The notes beneath the pieces were generated by a model. The model worked only from the letters and a program-made list of their open reading frames with translations. It had not been told where the DNA came from and made no database searches. A DNA stretch of 64,000 nucleotides, from assembly GCF_003688415.1 (NCBI RefSeq), contig NZ_REFJ01000001.1:710405-774404 (forward strand), in the 5' to 3' direction. This DNA is from Umboniibacter marinipuniceus (GTDB lineage: Bacteria; Pseudomonadota; Gammaproteobacteria; Pseudomonadales; DSM-25080). Positions 54,232 to 63,974 of the stretch are shown here, in pieces. The translations under genes and the position numbers were made by a program. Each line of letters opens with the position of its first letter. The first letter of the stretch is position 1.

Positions 54232-55938
54232 CTATTCCTTAAATTTAGATTCGATGCCAGATTTAGTGATGATACCAAGCACTTCGCCACGCAGCTTACC
54301 GTGCAAGCGGCGAACGAGTGCGATGTCGGCATCATGCTTTTTCATTCCCTTGAGGATATCCCAAGCGGAGGCGGTAATGTTAGTGTTCACAATATTCTGT
54401 TTTGGTAAGGCTGAACTGATGTCCGATTGACCATCATGTTTTTCCAGCAGTGGTTCAAATAGATTACGGCGCATCACATGAATAGGTTCACCGGCGAGCG
54501 TCATGACAATCCACTTTGGTTTATCTTCGCTAAATTGTTGTAGCAGGGTTGCGGAATGGTTCTCGTCGCGAAAATCCTCCAGCCGAATTGAGCTGCATTT
54601 ACGTGACATCACCCGGCTTGCCGGCGTAGCCAGTGCCCACCTTCGCCAAGGTGTCTGTTCTTTGGCGGGGCGCTCGAATACACCGGGTTGTTTAAGTACT
54701 TCGCGGCAAACAATATTGGCTACCACAATGGAGGCCATGGTTGGCATGAGTACATCGGGTGCGTAGGTCAGTTCGAGTACGGCGGTCAAGGCGGATAAGG
54801 GGGCATTGAGAACCGCGCTCATCACCGTGCCCATAAAAATAATTACATAGCTTGAAACCGCAATATCGGCGCCGCCACCACTCAACTGCTCAAGAATGCC
54901 GCCGAGGCAGGCACCAATAAACAGGGTGGACGCTATAAGTCCGCCGGGCATCCCTAAGCCAGTAACCAACGGCGTTAGCAGTAACTTTCCAAGTAATAAA
55001 CCAACCAGCAGGGCAATAGGTAAGAAGCCATCAAGGTTGGCTTGCACCACGTCATAACCTACACCCGTCACCTGAGGGTAAAAGTAGACCACCGCAGCGG
55101 TGATGAGTCCGATGAAGGTGAAGCGAGCGATAGGTGTGTAATGGTGATATTCGCGTGCTCGCCGATGAATTGCGACGAAAGCGGCTGAGATAATCCCCGC
55201 CAAAATGGCCCCGAGGAGTAACCAAAGGGTATCGTCCATTTCTACGCTGGTTAGGACGGGAACCAGAAATGCCGGATCGTCACCGTACACAAGCCGAGAT
55301 AGTGCGGTGGCTGAAGTAGCCGCGACAATGATGGGGAATAGACCCGCGGCCGTATATTCCATGAGAATCACTTCCATAGCGAAAATGACCCCCGCGATTG
55401 GCGTATTAAATGACGCACCAATGGCTGCCGCCACACCACACCCAGCAAGTAAGCGAAGTTGGGGTGACGATAGCATAAGCCAGCGGCCAATCCCGGCGCT
55501 GGTGGCGGCCCCGAGATGAACCGCAGGACCTTCTCGGCCTACTGCTTGACCACTTGCGATGGCAGCGGCACCACCGAATAATTGTACGAAGGTGTTGCGC
55601 CAGCTAAACACGCCGCCACGATGCGCGAGGGTTTCTAATACATAGCCAACGCTGACCTTTTGGGCATCTTTCGGCACAAAATGGAACACCAGCCCAATCA
55701 ATATGGCACCAATTAATGGGATCAACGCGGCGATTTCGCGGCTGTATTCGGCGAAGTGCGTGTCCGTGTTGTTGCTAATTAACAGTGAATAGTCGACTAA
55801 ACTTCGAAAGGCAATGATAATAGCGGCAGAGGCTATACCGCTGATGAGGCCAAATATTAAAAGCTGAGGCCACGATTGAACATCTCGTAATCGAGCGCTC
55901 ATTCGTGTGAAAAAGCTTAAAATATTAGCGGTGCTCAC
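54232..55938 (-). CDS. ClC-family chloride channel/antiporter with C-terminal CBS-like domain
   Basis: 568 residues. ClC motifs: VGREGPAVHLGAATSAGIG near residue 125-145, GASFNTPIAGVIFAMEV, LGMPGGLIASTLFIGACLGG. About 11-12 hydrophobic helices, then a C-terminal cytoplasmic extension (about 440-568) of CBS type (VLGIITKSGIES). Moves chloride across the inner membrane, either as channel or as H+/Cl- exchanger; the type cannot be told. Its gene directly precedes hemJ (two-base gap). Confidence 0.92.
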   Translation of the reverse strand: MSTANILSFFTRMSARLRDVQSWPQLLIFGLISGIASAAIIIAFRSLVDYSLLISNNTDTHFAEYSREIAALIPLIGAILIGLVFHFVPKDAQKVSVGYVLETLAHRGGVFSWRNTFVQLFGGAAAIASGQAVGREGPAVHLGAATSAGIGRWLMLSSPQLRLLAGCGVAAAIGASFNTPIAGVIFAMEVILMEYTAAGLFPIIVAATSATALSRLVYGDDPAFLVPVLTSVEMDDTLWLLLGAILAGIISAAFVAIHRRAREYHHYTPIARFTFIGLITAAVVYFYPQVTGVGYDVVQANLDGFLPIALLVGLLLGKLLLTPLVTGLGMPGGLIASTLFIGACLGGILEQLSGGGADIAVSSYVIIFMGTVMSAVLNAPLSALTAVLELTYAPDVLMPTMASIVVANIVCREVLKQPGVFERPAKEQTPWRRWALATPASRVMSRKCSSIRLEDFRDENHSATLLQQFSEDKPKWIVMTLAGEPIHVMRRNLFEPLLEKHDGQSDISSALPKQNIVNTNITASAWDILKGMKKHDADIALVRRLHGKLRGEVLGIITKSGIESKFKE

Positions 55939-56022
55939 GTTATGATAGGACTCATTAAAATTAATCTCCCCTGATTATAAAGGGTAGCTTACAAATAAGA
56001 AGCGAAATATTTCGAGGTTGCT

Positions 56023-57051
56023 GTGCTTAAAGTTGGAATTGTAGGTGCTACGGGATACACCGGAGCTGAATTATTAAGAATTCTATCAAACCACAATGGG
56101 GTTCAAGTTGTACTGATCACCTCCAGAGCAGAGCAAGGTAAGCCCGTAGCGGAGCTTTATCCCAATCTCCGCCAGCACTGCGATCTGGTTTTTGAAGCTC
56201 CCACCGCGGAAAAAATTAGCTTACTGGATGTTGTTTTCTTCGCTACACCACATGGGGTTGCACAGTCCATGATGACGGACATCGCCAAACACGATGTAGT
56301 GGTCATTGATCTCTCAGCGGACTTTCGTATTCGCGATCAGGCGGTTTGGGAACAGTGGTACCAGCAACCGCATGGTGCGCCAGCACTTATAAAAGAGGCA
56401 GTCTATGGCCTCCCTGAATTCAATCGTAAAGATATTCGTACGGCAGATATTATTGCCTGTCCGGGGTGCTATCCAACGTCCGTGCAGTTGGGGCTGAAGC
56501 CACTTCTAGAGCAGGGTGCTATTGAACTGGACAATATTATTGTCAATGCGGCGTCCGGTGTCACCGGTGCAGGGCGCAGTGCAAAGGTAGCGAACCTCTT
56601 CACGGAAGTTCATGACTCATTCAAAGCCTACGGAAGCACCGGACACCGCCATCTTCCCGAAATTAAGCAGGGCTTGTCGGATATGGCTGGCGAGTATGTT
56701 GACCTGACCTTCGTGCCTCATTTACTGCCCATGGCGCGCGGTATTCACGCGACTATTTACGTGCGTCTAACTCGTCAAATTGATGTTCAGAAGGTGTACA
56801 GTGAGGCTTACGCGGATGAGCCTTTCGTTGATGTTCTTCCCGCGGGAAGCCACCCTGAGACTCGTTCAGTTAAAGGCACCAATACCTGTCGACTTGCGGT
56901 AAACAGGGCGCCCGAAGGAAACACCTTGGTTGTCATGTCGGTCATTGATAATCTTTGCAAAGGCGCTGCGGGACAGGCAATTCAGTGTATGAATATTCGT
57001 TTTGGCCTTCCTGAAAATGAGGGGCTGGAAGCTGCAGCTCTGATGCCGTAG
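56023..57051 (+). CDS. argC: N-acetyl-gamma-glutamyl-phosphate reductase
   Basis: 342 residues, GTG start at 56023. NADP-binding [17 protein letters not shown] at the N-terminus, catalytic Cys in [17 protein letters not shown], and substrate region [11 protein letters not shown]. Third step of arginine synthesis. First gene of a rightward cluster with the coiled-coil membrane protein, bactofilin and erpA. Confidence 0.97.
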   Translation: MLKVGIVGATGYTGAELLRILSNHNGVQVVLITSRAEQGKPVAELYPNLRQHCDLVFEAPTAEKISLLDVVFFATPHGVAQSMMTDIAKHDVVVIDLSADFRIRDQAVWEQWYQQPHGAPALIKEAVYGLPEFNRKDIRTADIIACPGCYPTSVQLGLKPLLEQGAIELDNIIVNAASGVTGAGRSAKVANLFTEVHDSFKAYGSTGHRHLPEIKQGLSDMAGEYVDLTFVPHLLPMARGIHATIYVRLTRQIDVQKVYSEAYADEPFVDVLPAGSHPETRSVKGTNTCRLAVNRAPEGNTLVVMSVIDNLCKGAAGQAIQCMNIRFGLPENEGLEAAALMP

Positions 57052-57061
57052 GACACTGACA

Positions 57062-57766
57062 GTGATCAAACGAAATAGAAAGCCTTTCAAGCCCTTAGTG
57101 ACTGCTCGCTCGCTCAAGGCTGAGGTGGGGCGGTATATAGTGTATTTAGTCATTATTTCAGCGTGTCTGATGTTGGCTTTCTTTACCGGCTACCAGACCT
57201 CAGATGCCGCGCTGACTCAGTCGCAACAACACGTGGCGACCTTGACAACAACCTTAGAGCAACAGCAGGCTAAATTGCAGGTAGCCCAGGAGCGCGCTGC
57301 GGCGGCTAGTTTAGCTAGGTCAGTGGCCGAGTCAGCCAATCAGCAATCACGTGAGGAAATGGTTAAGCTTCAGGCTGAGGTTTCAGAGCTATCGCAGTTG
57401 GTCAATTATTATCGCAGTCTCATGGATTCCAGCAGTAATTCCGGGGTGAACTTCGGTAACGCTGAGCTTCGGCCCGCCTTAGATGGCTCGTGGACGCTAT
57501 CGGCGATGGTGCACCAAGTGGCTACCCAGCATCAAGTTGTTCGTGGCGAACTGGTAGCTCATCTTGTGAGTACCAACGAGGAGGGGGTGTATGAACGAGC
57601 CGAAATTGGTAGGATTAATCTGAGTTTTCGATATTTCCAACGCTATGTCACGGAAATTCAGCTACCGGATGGTATGGTAGCGAAAGAAGTAGAATTAAGC
57701 TTGATGGTCCGTGGCGAGGAGCCTAAATTGCTCTCCGTTGAATGGCCTGTAGTCATCGAGGAATAA
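57062..57766 (+). CDS. Membrane-anchored coiled-coil protein (DUF6776-like)
   Basis: 234 residues, GTG start. One hydrophobic segment at about 25-45 (YIVYLVIISACLMLAFFTGY), then a Gln/Ala/Glu-rich coiled coil (about 52-115), then a beta-rich C-terminal domain. Found between argC and a bactofilin gene in related gammaproteobacteria; the function is unknown, possibly envelope or cytoskeleton linked. The start lies 10 bases after argC. Confidence 0.75.
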   Translation: MIKRNRKPFKPLVTARSLKAEVGRYIVYLVIISACLMLAFFTGYQTSDAALTQSQQHVATLTTTLEQQQAKLQVAQERAAAASLARSVAESANQQSREEMVKLQAEVSELSQLVNYYRSLMDSSSNSGVNFGNAELRPALDGSWTLSAMVHQVATQHQVVRGELVAHLVSTNEEGVYERAEIGRINLSFRYFQRYVTEIQLPDGMVAKEVELSLMVRGEEPKLLSVEWPVVIEE

Positions 57767-57771
57767 ATATA

Positions 57772-58197
57772 ATGAGAATGAGAAAACAAAAGAGTGCCTC
57801 GCACGTTACGCTAATTGCTCAGGGGACTGAGATTAAGGGTGATATCGAGTTTGCCGGAGCAGTGCAAGTTGAAGGGAAGGTAAAAGGCAGCTTGCGCGCC
57901 ACTAATGCGGACACCGCATCGGTGATGATCGTCAAAGGTGCTGAAGTCGTGGGTGATATCACGGCTCCTGAAGTGATGATTAATGGTCAGGTTCGTGGCG
58001 ATGTTTACGCCTCAGTTCGGGTAGAATTAGCACCAGACGCGCGCATCGAAGGGGATGTACGTTATCGGATGCTAGAAATGCTTGGCGGCGCCCAGATTAA
58101 TGGTTCGCTGATTCATGAGGAGCATCAAGGTCAGCTGCCGGCCCCGGCCGCTAAAGCGAGCGATGAAGCACAAAAAGACGACTCGATAGCGGAATAA
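57772..58197 (+). CDS. Bactofilin
   Basis: 141 residues from ATG 57772 (GAGGAATA upstream). The core is the bactofilin beta-helix with repeated G-x-I/V-x-G-D-I-type turns (GTEIKGDIEFAGAVQVEGKVKGSL, then GAEVVGDITAPEVMINGQVRGDVYA, then DARIEGDVRYRMLEM). Bactofilins polymerise into cytoskeletal filaments in the cytoplasm, often at the membrane. Follows the coiled-coil gene immediately. The C-terminal tail is Ala/Glu/Asp-rich. Confidence 0.92.
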   Translation: MRMRKQKSASHVTLIAQGTEIKGDIEFAGAVQVEGKVKGSLRATNADTASVMIVKGAEVVGDITAPEVMINGQVRGDVYASVRVELAPDARIEGDVRYRMLEMLGGAQINGSLIHEEHQGQLPAPAAKASDEAQKDDSIAE

Positions 58198-58265
58198 ACT
58201 TAGTTGACTAAAATACTAGGTTATGTCCATAATCGCCGTCCACAAAACTTGTTGAGAGACGATGT

Positions 58266-58619
58266 ATGTCTGTTGCTGAAACCTTCGAACCTACACCACT
58301 AATCGTTACGGATAATACCGTTGCGAAAGTGCGCGAGCTTGTTGAAGAAGAAGGTAATCCTGATCTGAAACTGCGGGTTTTTGTAACGGGCGGCGGCTGC
58401 TCCGGTTTCCAATATGGTTTCTCTTTCGATGAGGCGGTAGAAGAGGATGATACGCCAATTGAGGTGGGCGGCGTAACGGTTGTCTTGGACGCTATGTCTT
58501 ACCCCTACTTGGTAGGCTCTATTGTGGATTACGAAGAGGGTCTTCAGGGTTCTCGATTTGTGGTGAACAACCCACTGGCAACGGCGACCTGCGGTTGCGG
58601 CGCGAGCTTCTCCATATAG
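58266..58619 (+). CDS. erpA: Iron-sulfur cluster insertion protein ErpA
   Basis: 117 residues. A-type carrier with the three conserved cysteines: one in [11 protein letters not shown] and two in TCGCGASF at the C-terminus. Transfers Fe-S clusters to target enzymes. Two ATGs lie four bases apart (58262 and 58266); only 58266 is in frame. Transcribed with, or just after, the bactofilin. Confidence 0.96.
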   Translation: MSVAETFEPTPLIVTDNTVAKVRELVEEEGNPDLKLRVFVTGGGCSGFQYGFSFDEAVEEDDTPIEVGGVTVVLDAMSYPYLVGSIVDYEEGLQGSRFVVNNPLATATCGCGASFSI

Positions 58620-58966
58620 CATGATGGTGTAAGCGCACGTGTTCGCGTTGCTAGCCCCTATTCATCCTGAGTGATTACGTCCTAAACTGCTAACCCGTTG
58701 ATTCTAATGGGTTTTAGTTGTGATAATCGACGTAAGATCAATTTTGCGGTACCTCTTAGGCACCACATTTCAGACCCTGTGCGGTACCTGTGTTCTAGCG
58801 TCGATTGTATAGGGGCGCAAAATTAAATCAATCTTGGTGAAGGCAGTGTAGTTCTATGATCGGATAGTGGGTCAGTGAACAATGGATAGTATAAGCGCTT
58901 CTTTGTGAAGCGCATTTGAATGGCATTGTCGTTCAGCCTGGTTGCAAACGACCGTCTCTAAAGTGT
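58620..58966. repeat. Intergenic stretch with direct and inverted repeats
   Basis: No gene. TGCGGTACCT occurs twice (58745-58754 and 58780-58789). Inverted pairs surround them: AATCGACG (58725-58732) with CGTCGATT (58799-58806), and ATTTTGCG (58741-58748) with CGCAAAAT (58816-58823). Nested repeats of this type could form a cruciform or mark the edge of a decayed element; the flanking remnants of mobile elements make this plausible. Confidence 0.5.
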
Positions 58967-60025
58967 TCAGAAATGAATGTTTAATACTGTGCAACCTGTT
59001 TCGTCCTGTGCGCCCCGGTATTTATCTCTTCTGCAAAAATCGAGGATGATTCGATTTTCGAAATCGACTCGATAGAACCACTCGGTATCAACATGTTGCC
59101 TGATACGTTGCGGATTGTTCAGTTGGTAACCATTGTAAAGTGCAAACCAAACATGTTGATCAAGTGCCATGAGGTTTTCGAAGTCGTAGACGACATTCTC
59201 TTCACCGTTAGTACCTGGGTCAGAGATATTATCGCCGCCGCAGTTGTAGGCAGTTCCAGGGACGTACGCCATTCGCTGCAAATCCATATTCCACCGAAGA
59301 TTAACGCGACTTCCATCGGGAAAATAATAAGAATTAGTTGAATACGATGCCAGCATCTCAGGGTTTGCCAAAATACCAACTACCTGTAAGTTGGAAATAG
59401 CACCTACCGCAGAGGATATAATGGCATCACCGTATCCAGAGATATTAAGTGACATGTCCGTCTCGACTTTACTTCTTATGCTCGAATTGGTGAGGAAATT
59501 ATACGCATTCCAAGAATTTGGGTTTCGTACGTCTCCGCGGTGGTCTACTGTGCCCGGTTCAGCAGTTGCGTCAATACCTGTACAAACACCGTAGCCGTAG
59601 CCGGATGTCGGCGCAAGGGTGTAGATGTTGGGAGTTGTATAGGTGTATGCAGCGCTTTCGTCAGCGACAAATGAACCGTCCACAAGAAAAAAAGCGGGTA
59701 AGTTAGAAAAAAAATCGACGAAGGGGCCGTAAGCATTTTTATAGGCCGCGAGTGCGTTGTTCTGCTCTTGAGTCCATTCTACAGGCACGACAGAACCACC
59801 AAAGAGTCGCCGATATTTATACATCTCGAAATTTACGGCATCAATTACTATGACGAATCCGTAATACGGCGCTTCTGCGTTTGCTTTATTCGTGACTTGA
59901 AGAGGAGAGCAGTCGTCACAATTAACGTATGCAGTTGTTAAATCCACGGAGCCTATTCTAGCGTGGGCACACGAAATTACACAGAAGGAAATTAAAGATA
60001 CAGCTAAAGATTGCAGTTTATTCAT
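58967..60025 (-). CDS. Secreted protein of unknown function
   Basis: 352 residues. Signal peptide MNKLQSLAVSLISFCVISCAHA with probable cleavage at AHA, or a lipobox-like VISC. The mature part is rich in Asn/Tyr/Asp, with six Cys (CDDCS, CTGID, YNCGG, FCRRD, GCTVL) suggesting disulfides, and no known catalytic motif. A strongly exported, slowly diverging pattern with no close homologue I can name. It lies between erpA and IS/intron remnants, a location consistent with acquired DNA. Confidence 0.6.
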   Translation of the reverse strand: MNKLQSLAVSLISFCVISCAHARIGSVDLTTAYVNCDDCSPLQVTNKANAEAPYYGFVIVIDAVNFEMYKYRRLFGGSVVPVEWTQEQNNALAAYKNAYGPFVDFFSNLPAFFLVDGSFVADESAAYTYTTPNIYTLAPTSGYGYGVCTGIDATAEPGTVDHRGDVRNPNSWNAYNFLTNSSIRSKVETDMSLNISGYGDAIISSAVGAISNLQVVGILANPEMLASYSTNSYYFPDGSRVNLRWNMDLQRMAYVPGTAYNCGGDNISDPGTNGEENVVYDFENLMALDQHVWFALYNGYQLNNPQRIRQHVDTEWFYRVDFENRIILDFCRRDKYRGAQDETGCTVLNIHF

Positions 60026-60194
60026 AATCCAATAAGTCCTTTTATTAAAAAATATGTCCTGCCATGAGATGGTAGTGCTAACTTATGTTTAGTTCAAATG
60101 AAAGAATATCAGGTCTGTAATACAAAAATTGTCTCGGTACCATGATGTAAGGGCTTAAATATTAAAATTCACAACAATCCAGCCATACTCACAT

Positions 60195-60655
60195 CTACAC
60201 TGACCGCATCAGGATACAACGCTTGCAACTCTGCATACGCATCGTCGATGAGTGCGCCGTCGTTTCGATCAGACTGTAGAGCAGCGCTGAAGATTGTGCA
60301 CCACGCACTGAATTCGAGAATAACCAGTTCTGGCGGCCGATCACAAACGGACGAATCGCATTCTCAGCCGCATTATTGTTGATGGGCCAGTCGCCGTTTT
60401 CAATGTAGCACGTCGCGAGCTCCCAGTACTTGAGTGCATAGGCCAGGGCCTCACCCAACTTGCTCTTATGGAGTACCTTCGGTGTGGTCTTCTCGAGCCA
60501 AGCCTTGATGCCCTGAATCACTGGCGGTGATTCCTGTTGGCGCACACCGTAGCGTTCGTCACTGCTCAATCCTTTCGCTTTGGCTTCGATAGCGTAAAGT
60601 TTTTTCAGTTGACTAACCATGTATTGTGCCCGGTTGGTGCCTGGCTTCTTATCCT
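60195..60655 (-). pseudogene. IS66-family transposase remnant (C-terminal part)
   Basis: The frame gives KKLYAIEAKAKGLSSDERYGVRQQ and INNNAAENAIRPFVIGRQNWLFSNSVRGAQSSALLYSLIET, the recognisable C-terminal part of IS66 transposases (AENAIRP..IGRKNWLF.....GA..SA..YSL.ET). The N-terminal two thirds are missing and the 3' end leaves the family pattern after SLIETT, probably because of a frameshift, continuing in another frame as IDDAYAELQALYPDAVSV. Broken, so non-functional. Confidence 0.8.
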
Positions 60656-61069
60656 TATCTAAAACGGGTTGAAACGTTCGACTTCTTGGGTTTTACCCGC
60701 TACATGGGACGAATGCGAAATGGTGAATACACGGTAATGAGAAAGACCATGCGTAAACGGGTTTACGGATCGATCAAGCGAATAAGAATGGAACTGAGGA
60801 GGAGACTTCACGAAAACCCTCATAAAACAGGGAAATGGTTGAAGTCAGTGGTTCAGGGCCATATCAACTACTATGGCGTACCGTTTAATAGTAGGGCGCT
60901 TAGTCTATTTGTTGAAGAGGTTAAGAAGAGTTGGCTCAAATCGCTAAGACGAAGAAGCCAGCGACACCGACTTAACTGGGACAGGTTTGACCCCGTGGTT
61001 CGCTATTGGATTCCCTCACCGAGAATAGTGCACTTACATCCCAATCAACGCTTTTACGTTAAGACCTGA
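60656..61069 (+). pseudogene. Group II intron reverse transcriptase/maturase, C-terminal fragment
   Basis: The reading frame has KRVETFDFLGFTRYMGR near its start, then RKTMRKRVYGSIKRI, KWLKSVVQGHINYYGVPFNS and RRRSQRHRLNWDRF...WIPSPRIVHLHPNQRF, the finger/thumb-maturase and endonuclease-proximal region of bacterial group II intron proteins. The N-terminal reverse transcriptase domain is lacking; the frame begins abruptly at the IS66 junction. It lies upstream of an intron domain V, as in an intact intron. Confidence 0.85.
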
Positions 61070-61074
61070 GGTAG

Positions 61075-61150
61075 GAGCCGTATACGTTAGTAGCGTACGT
61101 ACGGATCTGTGCGGGGGGTGGCCAGTAATGGCCATTCCTACCGTTCCCGA
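61075..61150 (+). ncRNA. Group II intron domains V-VI (3' end of a truncated intron)
   Basis: GAGCCGTATACG...CGTACGTACGGATC (61075-61107) has the pairing and sequence of domain V (GAGCCGTA/TACGGATC stem). It is followed by GGGTGGCCAGTAATGGCCATTCCTACC, a hairpin suited to domain VI with a bulged A. The intron's 5' half and most of the RT are absent, so splicing is not expected. The exact 3' splice junction was not determined. Confidence 0.7.
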
Positions 61151-61222
61151 TTCTATTGGTGTGTCTTCGTGTGCGTAAATTCTAAACGAATGCTTGATGT
61201 GTCACCAATTTGAGGCTACTGA

Positions 61223-62323
61223 TTATCCCGCGGGATAGATTCCACCTAGAATAACGTTGTCTTGCGCCCCCGTTACACTCGAGCAATTGCCTGGCAACGA
61301 CGCCAAACAACGCTGCGCAAGCCAAGCAAAAACCAGCGCTTCCATAAAGTCGGGGTCAATGCCAATTTGTCCCGTATTGCGGATCACCGCCGAACTATTC
61401 GTCTTCGTCAAAGCGTGTTTCAACCCCTGTATCACGCTGTCATTCTTTACCCCGCCGCCAAATACCCAGATGTCTTGAATTTGAGGTAATACTGAGAGCG
61501 CTGAAGCGATGCTCTGAACAGTGAGTTCAGTAGCTGTGGCGACAGCATCCTCCGGGCTAAGCGCTACGCCGTGTTGACCCAACCAATCGAGGTTGAAATA
61601 CTCGGGGCCCGTACTCTTCGGCGCTGGGCGCTTAAAGTAAGGATCTTCAAGCAGTACCCTCAAAGACCCGGAGTGAACTTCGCCACGTTGCGCGATATCA
61701 CCATTGCGGTCGAACTCGGAATCGAAATACTTCTGGCAGAGATGATTGATAAGAATGTTGGCTGGACCCGTGTCATAGCCAACAAGGCGATGATGCTCAT
61801 CTCGAAAAGCAATATTAGCAATACCGCCAAGGTTTAGCGTTAGCCAACTATTGCCTTGGAATAACTCACCATGGAAAGCTGGAACTAGCGGCGCCCCCTG
61901 ACCTCCAGCGGCTATGTCTTTACTTCTAAAGTCGGCGACAACCGTGATACCAGTATGATGCGCCAGCGTACTTGGGCAGCCAATCTGTAGGCTAAATGGC
62001 GTGCTGGCATTTGGACGATGGCGAATAGTCTGGCCATGGCTGCCAATGGCGGTGATCTCTGCGGCGGAAAGTTGCTGCTCGGCGATCAGCTGTTGAATGC
62101 ACTCGGCGGCAAATTCGCTCCAGTGAATGGCCGCTGTGGCCATCGATTCAAGATGATTGTCCTGTTCGGATGCCAGCGCAGAGAGTTGTTTTGCTAACGG
62201 TGCAGGAAAGCTATAGGTCTGGGCGAATTCAATGGCCCATTTAGACGGCGTTTCAAAGGTGGCACAAACAACATCGAGCCCATCCAGGCTAGTACCTGAC
62301 ATGAGCCCAATGAAACGTTTCAC
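61223..62323 (-). CDS. anmK: Anhydro-N-acetylmuramic acid kinase
   Basis: 366 residues. Starts MKRFIGLMSGTSLDGLDVV, the phosphate-binding signature of AnmK, then GSHGQTIRHRP, LNLGGIANIAF, GYDTGPANILINHLCQKYF and VFGGGVKND. Phosphorylates and opens anhydro-N-acetylmuramic acid from cell-wall turnover. It overlaps the M23 peptidase gene upstream by four bases, forming a peptidoglycan recycling/remodelling operon. Confidence 0.96.
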   Translation of the reverse strand: MKRFIGLMSGTSLDGLDVVCATFETPSKWAIEFAQTYSFPAPLAKQLSALASEQDNHLESMATAAIHWSEFAAECIQQLIAEQQLSAAEITAIGSHGQTIRHRPNASTPFSLQIGCPSTLAHHTGITVVADFRSKDIAAGGQGAPLVPAFHGELFQGNSWLTLNLGGIANIAFRDEHHRLVGYDTGPANILINHLCQKYFDSEFDRNGDIAQRGEVHSGSLRVLLEDPYFKRPAPKSTGPEYFNLDWLGQHGVALSPEDAVATATELTVQSIASALSVLPQIQDIWVFGGGVKNDSVIQGLKHALTKTNSSAVIRNTGQIGIDPDFMEALVFAWLAQRCLASLPGNCSSVTGAQDNVILGGIYPAG

Positions 62324-63840
62324 GGCGCTACCGCAACTTGTTGTTCGACCGCTGCGCCGTCCTGAAGCAGGGCAAGCAAGCCAGCTGTTTGCAGTCTAAA
62401 ACGTTCAAATTCGTCGGCGCCAATTGGTTCTGCTTCGGGCAGGTCTACGGTGACGGGATTACGCACTACGCCGTTGACATAGAATTCATAGTGTAGGTGA
62501 GGGCCACTGGCTAAGCCGGATGAACCAACGTAGCCAATTACCTGTCCCTGTCTAACGCGCGAGCCCTCGCGAATCCCTCGCGCAAAACGGCTCTGGTGGG
62601 CATACAGTGTTTTGTAGGTTTCGCCATGCTGAATGATGATGACATTACCCCAGCCGCCTTTAACGCCGGCGAAACTAACACGGCCATCGCCGGCTGAGCG
62701 AATGGGCGTGCCACGATCCGCTGCGTAGTCAACGCCCTTGTGAGCGCGGATAGTATGCAGAATGGGATGACGGCGATTAAGGTTGAAATGTGAGCTAATT
62801 CTACGGAAGTCGACTGGTGTGCGCAGGAAAGCCTTGCGCATACTTCGGCCATCGGGCGCATGATAAGCGGTATCGCCATTGGTATCTGTGTAACGCACTG
62901 CTTGAAGGTGGCGCCCTCGATTGTCGAAGCTCGCGGCGACGATATCGCCGTCACCAATAAATTCACCATCCAGATATAGCTTCTCGTACACTACTTTAAA
63001 TTGATCGTTCTCACGAATATCTAGGGCAAAATCGATATCCCAACCGAATATATTGGCAAGTTCCATGGTCAAGCGGTCGGAGATGCCCACCCGCGTTGCA
63101 GCGAGGAACAAGGAGTTGCTAATAGTTGCCGAGGCGCTTTCATAACGAATGTCTGGCTGAAGTGTTACCAGCTCAACATCGTAGCTTTCCGTATCCGTTG
63201 GGCTAACCGTGGCCATTAAGTAATTCAGCTGATCATAGATTAGCTTCACTTGCATGACGTGCCCGTCTTGAATGTCGAACCACAGTTCTTGGCCAACATT
63301 CAAATCGGTAAACTGATTGATCTCGCCACCCTGATTAGTGAATAGGTAAACGTCTCTATCGGAGAGGTTTGCCCGGTAAAAAAGCTTTGATAGGTTATCG
63401 CCGTCTTCTACGCTAAATCGCTGCCATGAATCGGGTGCCGCTTCCACAGGAGGTGTGCCGATAGGATTGTTTTCGGCCGCTTCGTCATTGAGCTCACTAG
63501 GCGAATTTTCGCGCTCCGTGCTGCTGTCAGTGGTTTCAGTGATAGTAGCCGGTGACGAGTCAGTGCCAGAGCCTGGCTGGATAACAATGGTGCGCATGCT
63601 TCCGTCGTTACTGCTATCGGGCGCTGAGTCAGGCCAATTGAACAGTAATCCTACAACGAGCAAACAGCTGAAGATAACCCAGAATCGTTTTGGGTCAAGA
63701 CGGTAGGCAGCTTGAATTCTCTGCCAGTAAATGGTGTTGAAAGCGTGCTTCGCGCGCGCAAATAATGACGGACCAGTACGGCTTGATTTGGACCGTTGTT
63801 TATTGCGAACAGCCTGCGGACGGCGCTTCTTTGTTGTCAT
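62320..63840 (-). CDS. M23 family metallopeptidase (MepM-like endopeptidase)
   Basis: 506 residues. One membrane segment (about 52-70, FWVIFSCLLVVGLLFNWP), an OapA/LysM-like region (FSVEDGDNLSKLFYRANLSDRDVYL), and a C-terminal M23 LytM domain with HKGVDYAADRGTPIRSAGDG (HxxxD) and HLHYEFYVNG (HxH). All zinc ligands are present. Acts in the periplasm on peptidoglycan cross-links. Upstream of anmK, as in Pseudomonas. Confidence 0.94.
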   Translation of the reverse strand: MTTKKRRPQAVRNKQRSKSSRTGPSLFARAKHAFNTIYWQRIQAAYRLDPKRFWVIFSCLLVVGLLFNWPDSAPDSSNDGSMRTIVIQPGSGTDSSPATITETTDSSTERENSPSELNDEAAENNPIGTPPVEAAPDSWQRFSVEDGDNLSKLFYRANLSDRDVYLFTNQGGEINQFTDLNVGQELWFDIQDGHVMQVKLIYDQLNYLMATVSPTDTESYDVELVTLQPDIRYESASATISNSLFLAATRVGISDRLTMELANIFGWDIDFALDIRENDQFKVVYEKLYLDGEFIGDGDIVAASFDNRGRHLQAVRYTDTNGDTAYHAPDGRSMRKAFLRTPVDFRRISSHFNLNRRHPILHTIRAHKGVDYAADRGTPIRSAGDGRVSFAGVKGGWGNVIIIQHGETYKTLYAHQSRFARGIREGSRVRQGQVIGYVGSSGLASGPHLHYEFYVNGVVRNPVTVDLPEAEPIGADEFERFRLQTAGLLALLQDGAAVEQQVAVAP

Positions 63841-63974
63841 GTTTGCCTCAGATACTTCTTTTTCTAACCGTTTATATCAAAACTTGGCGCGTAACCCTAG
63901 TAATGGCTTGTAATTAAATGCATATACGGTATGTTTGCAAGCTTGAAATTGAACGATTAGGTAACACAATCCCC

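Noticed and set aside
60656-61069. Intact group II intron protein
   Set aside because: Only the C-terminal part is present; the reverse transcriptase domains and intron 5' half are missing at the IS66 junction.
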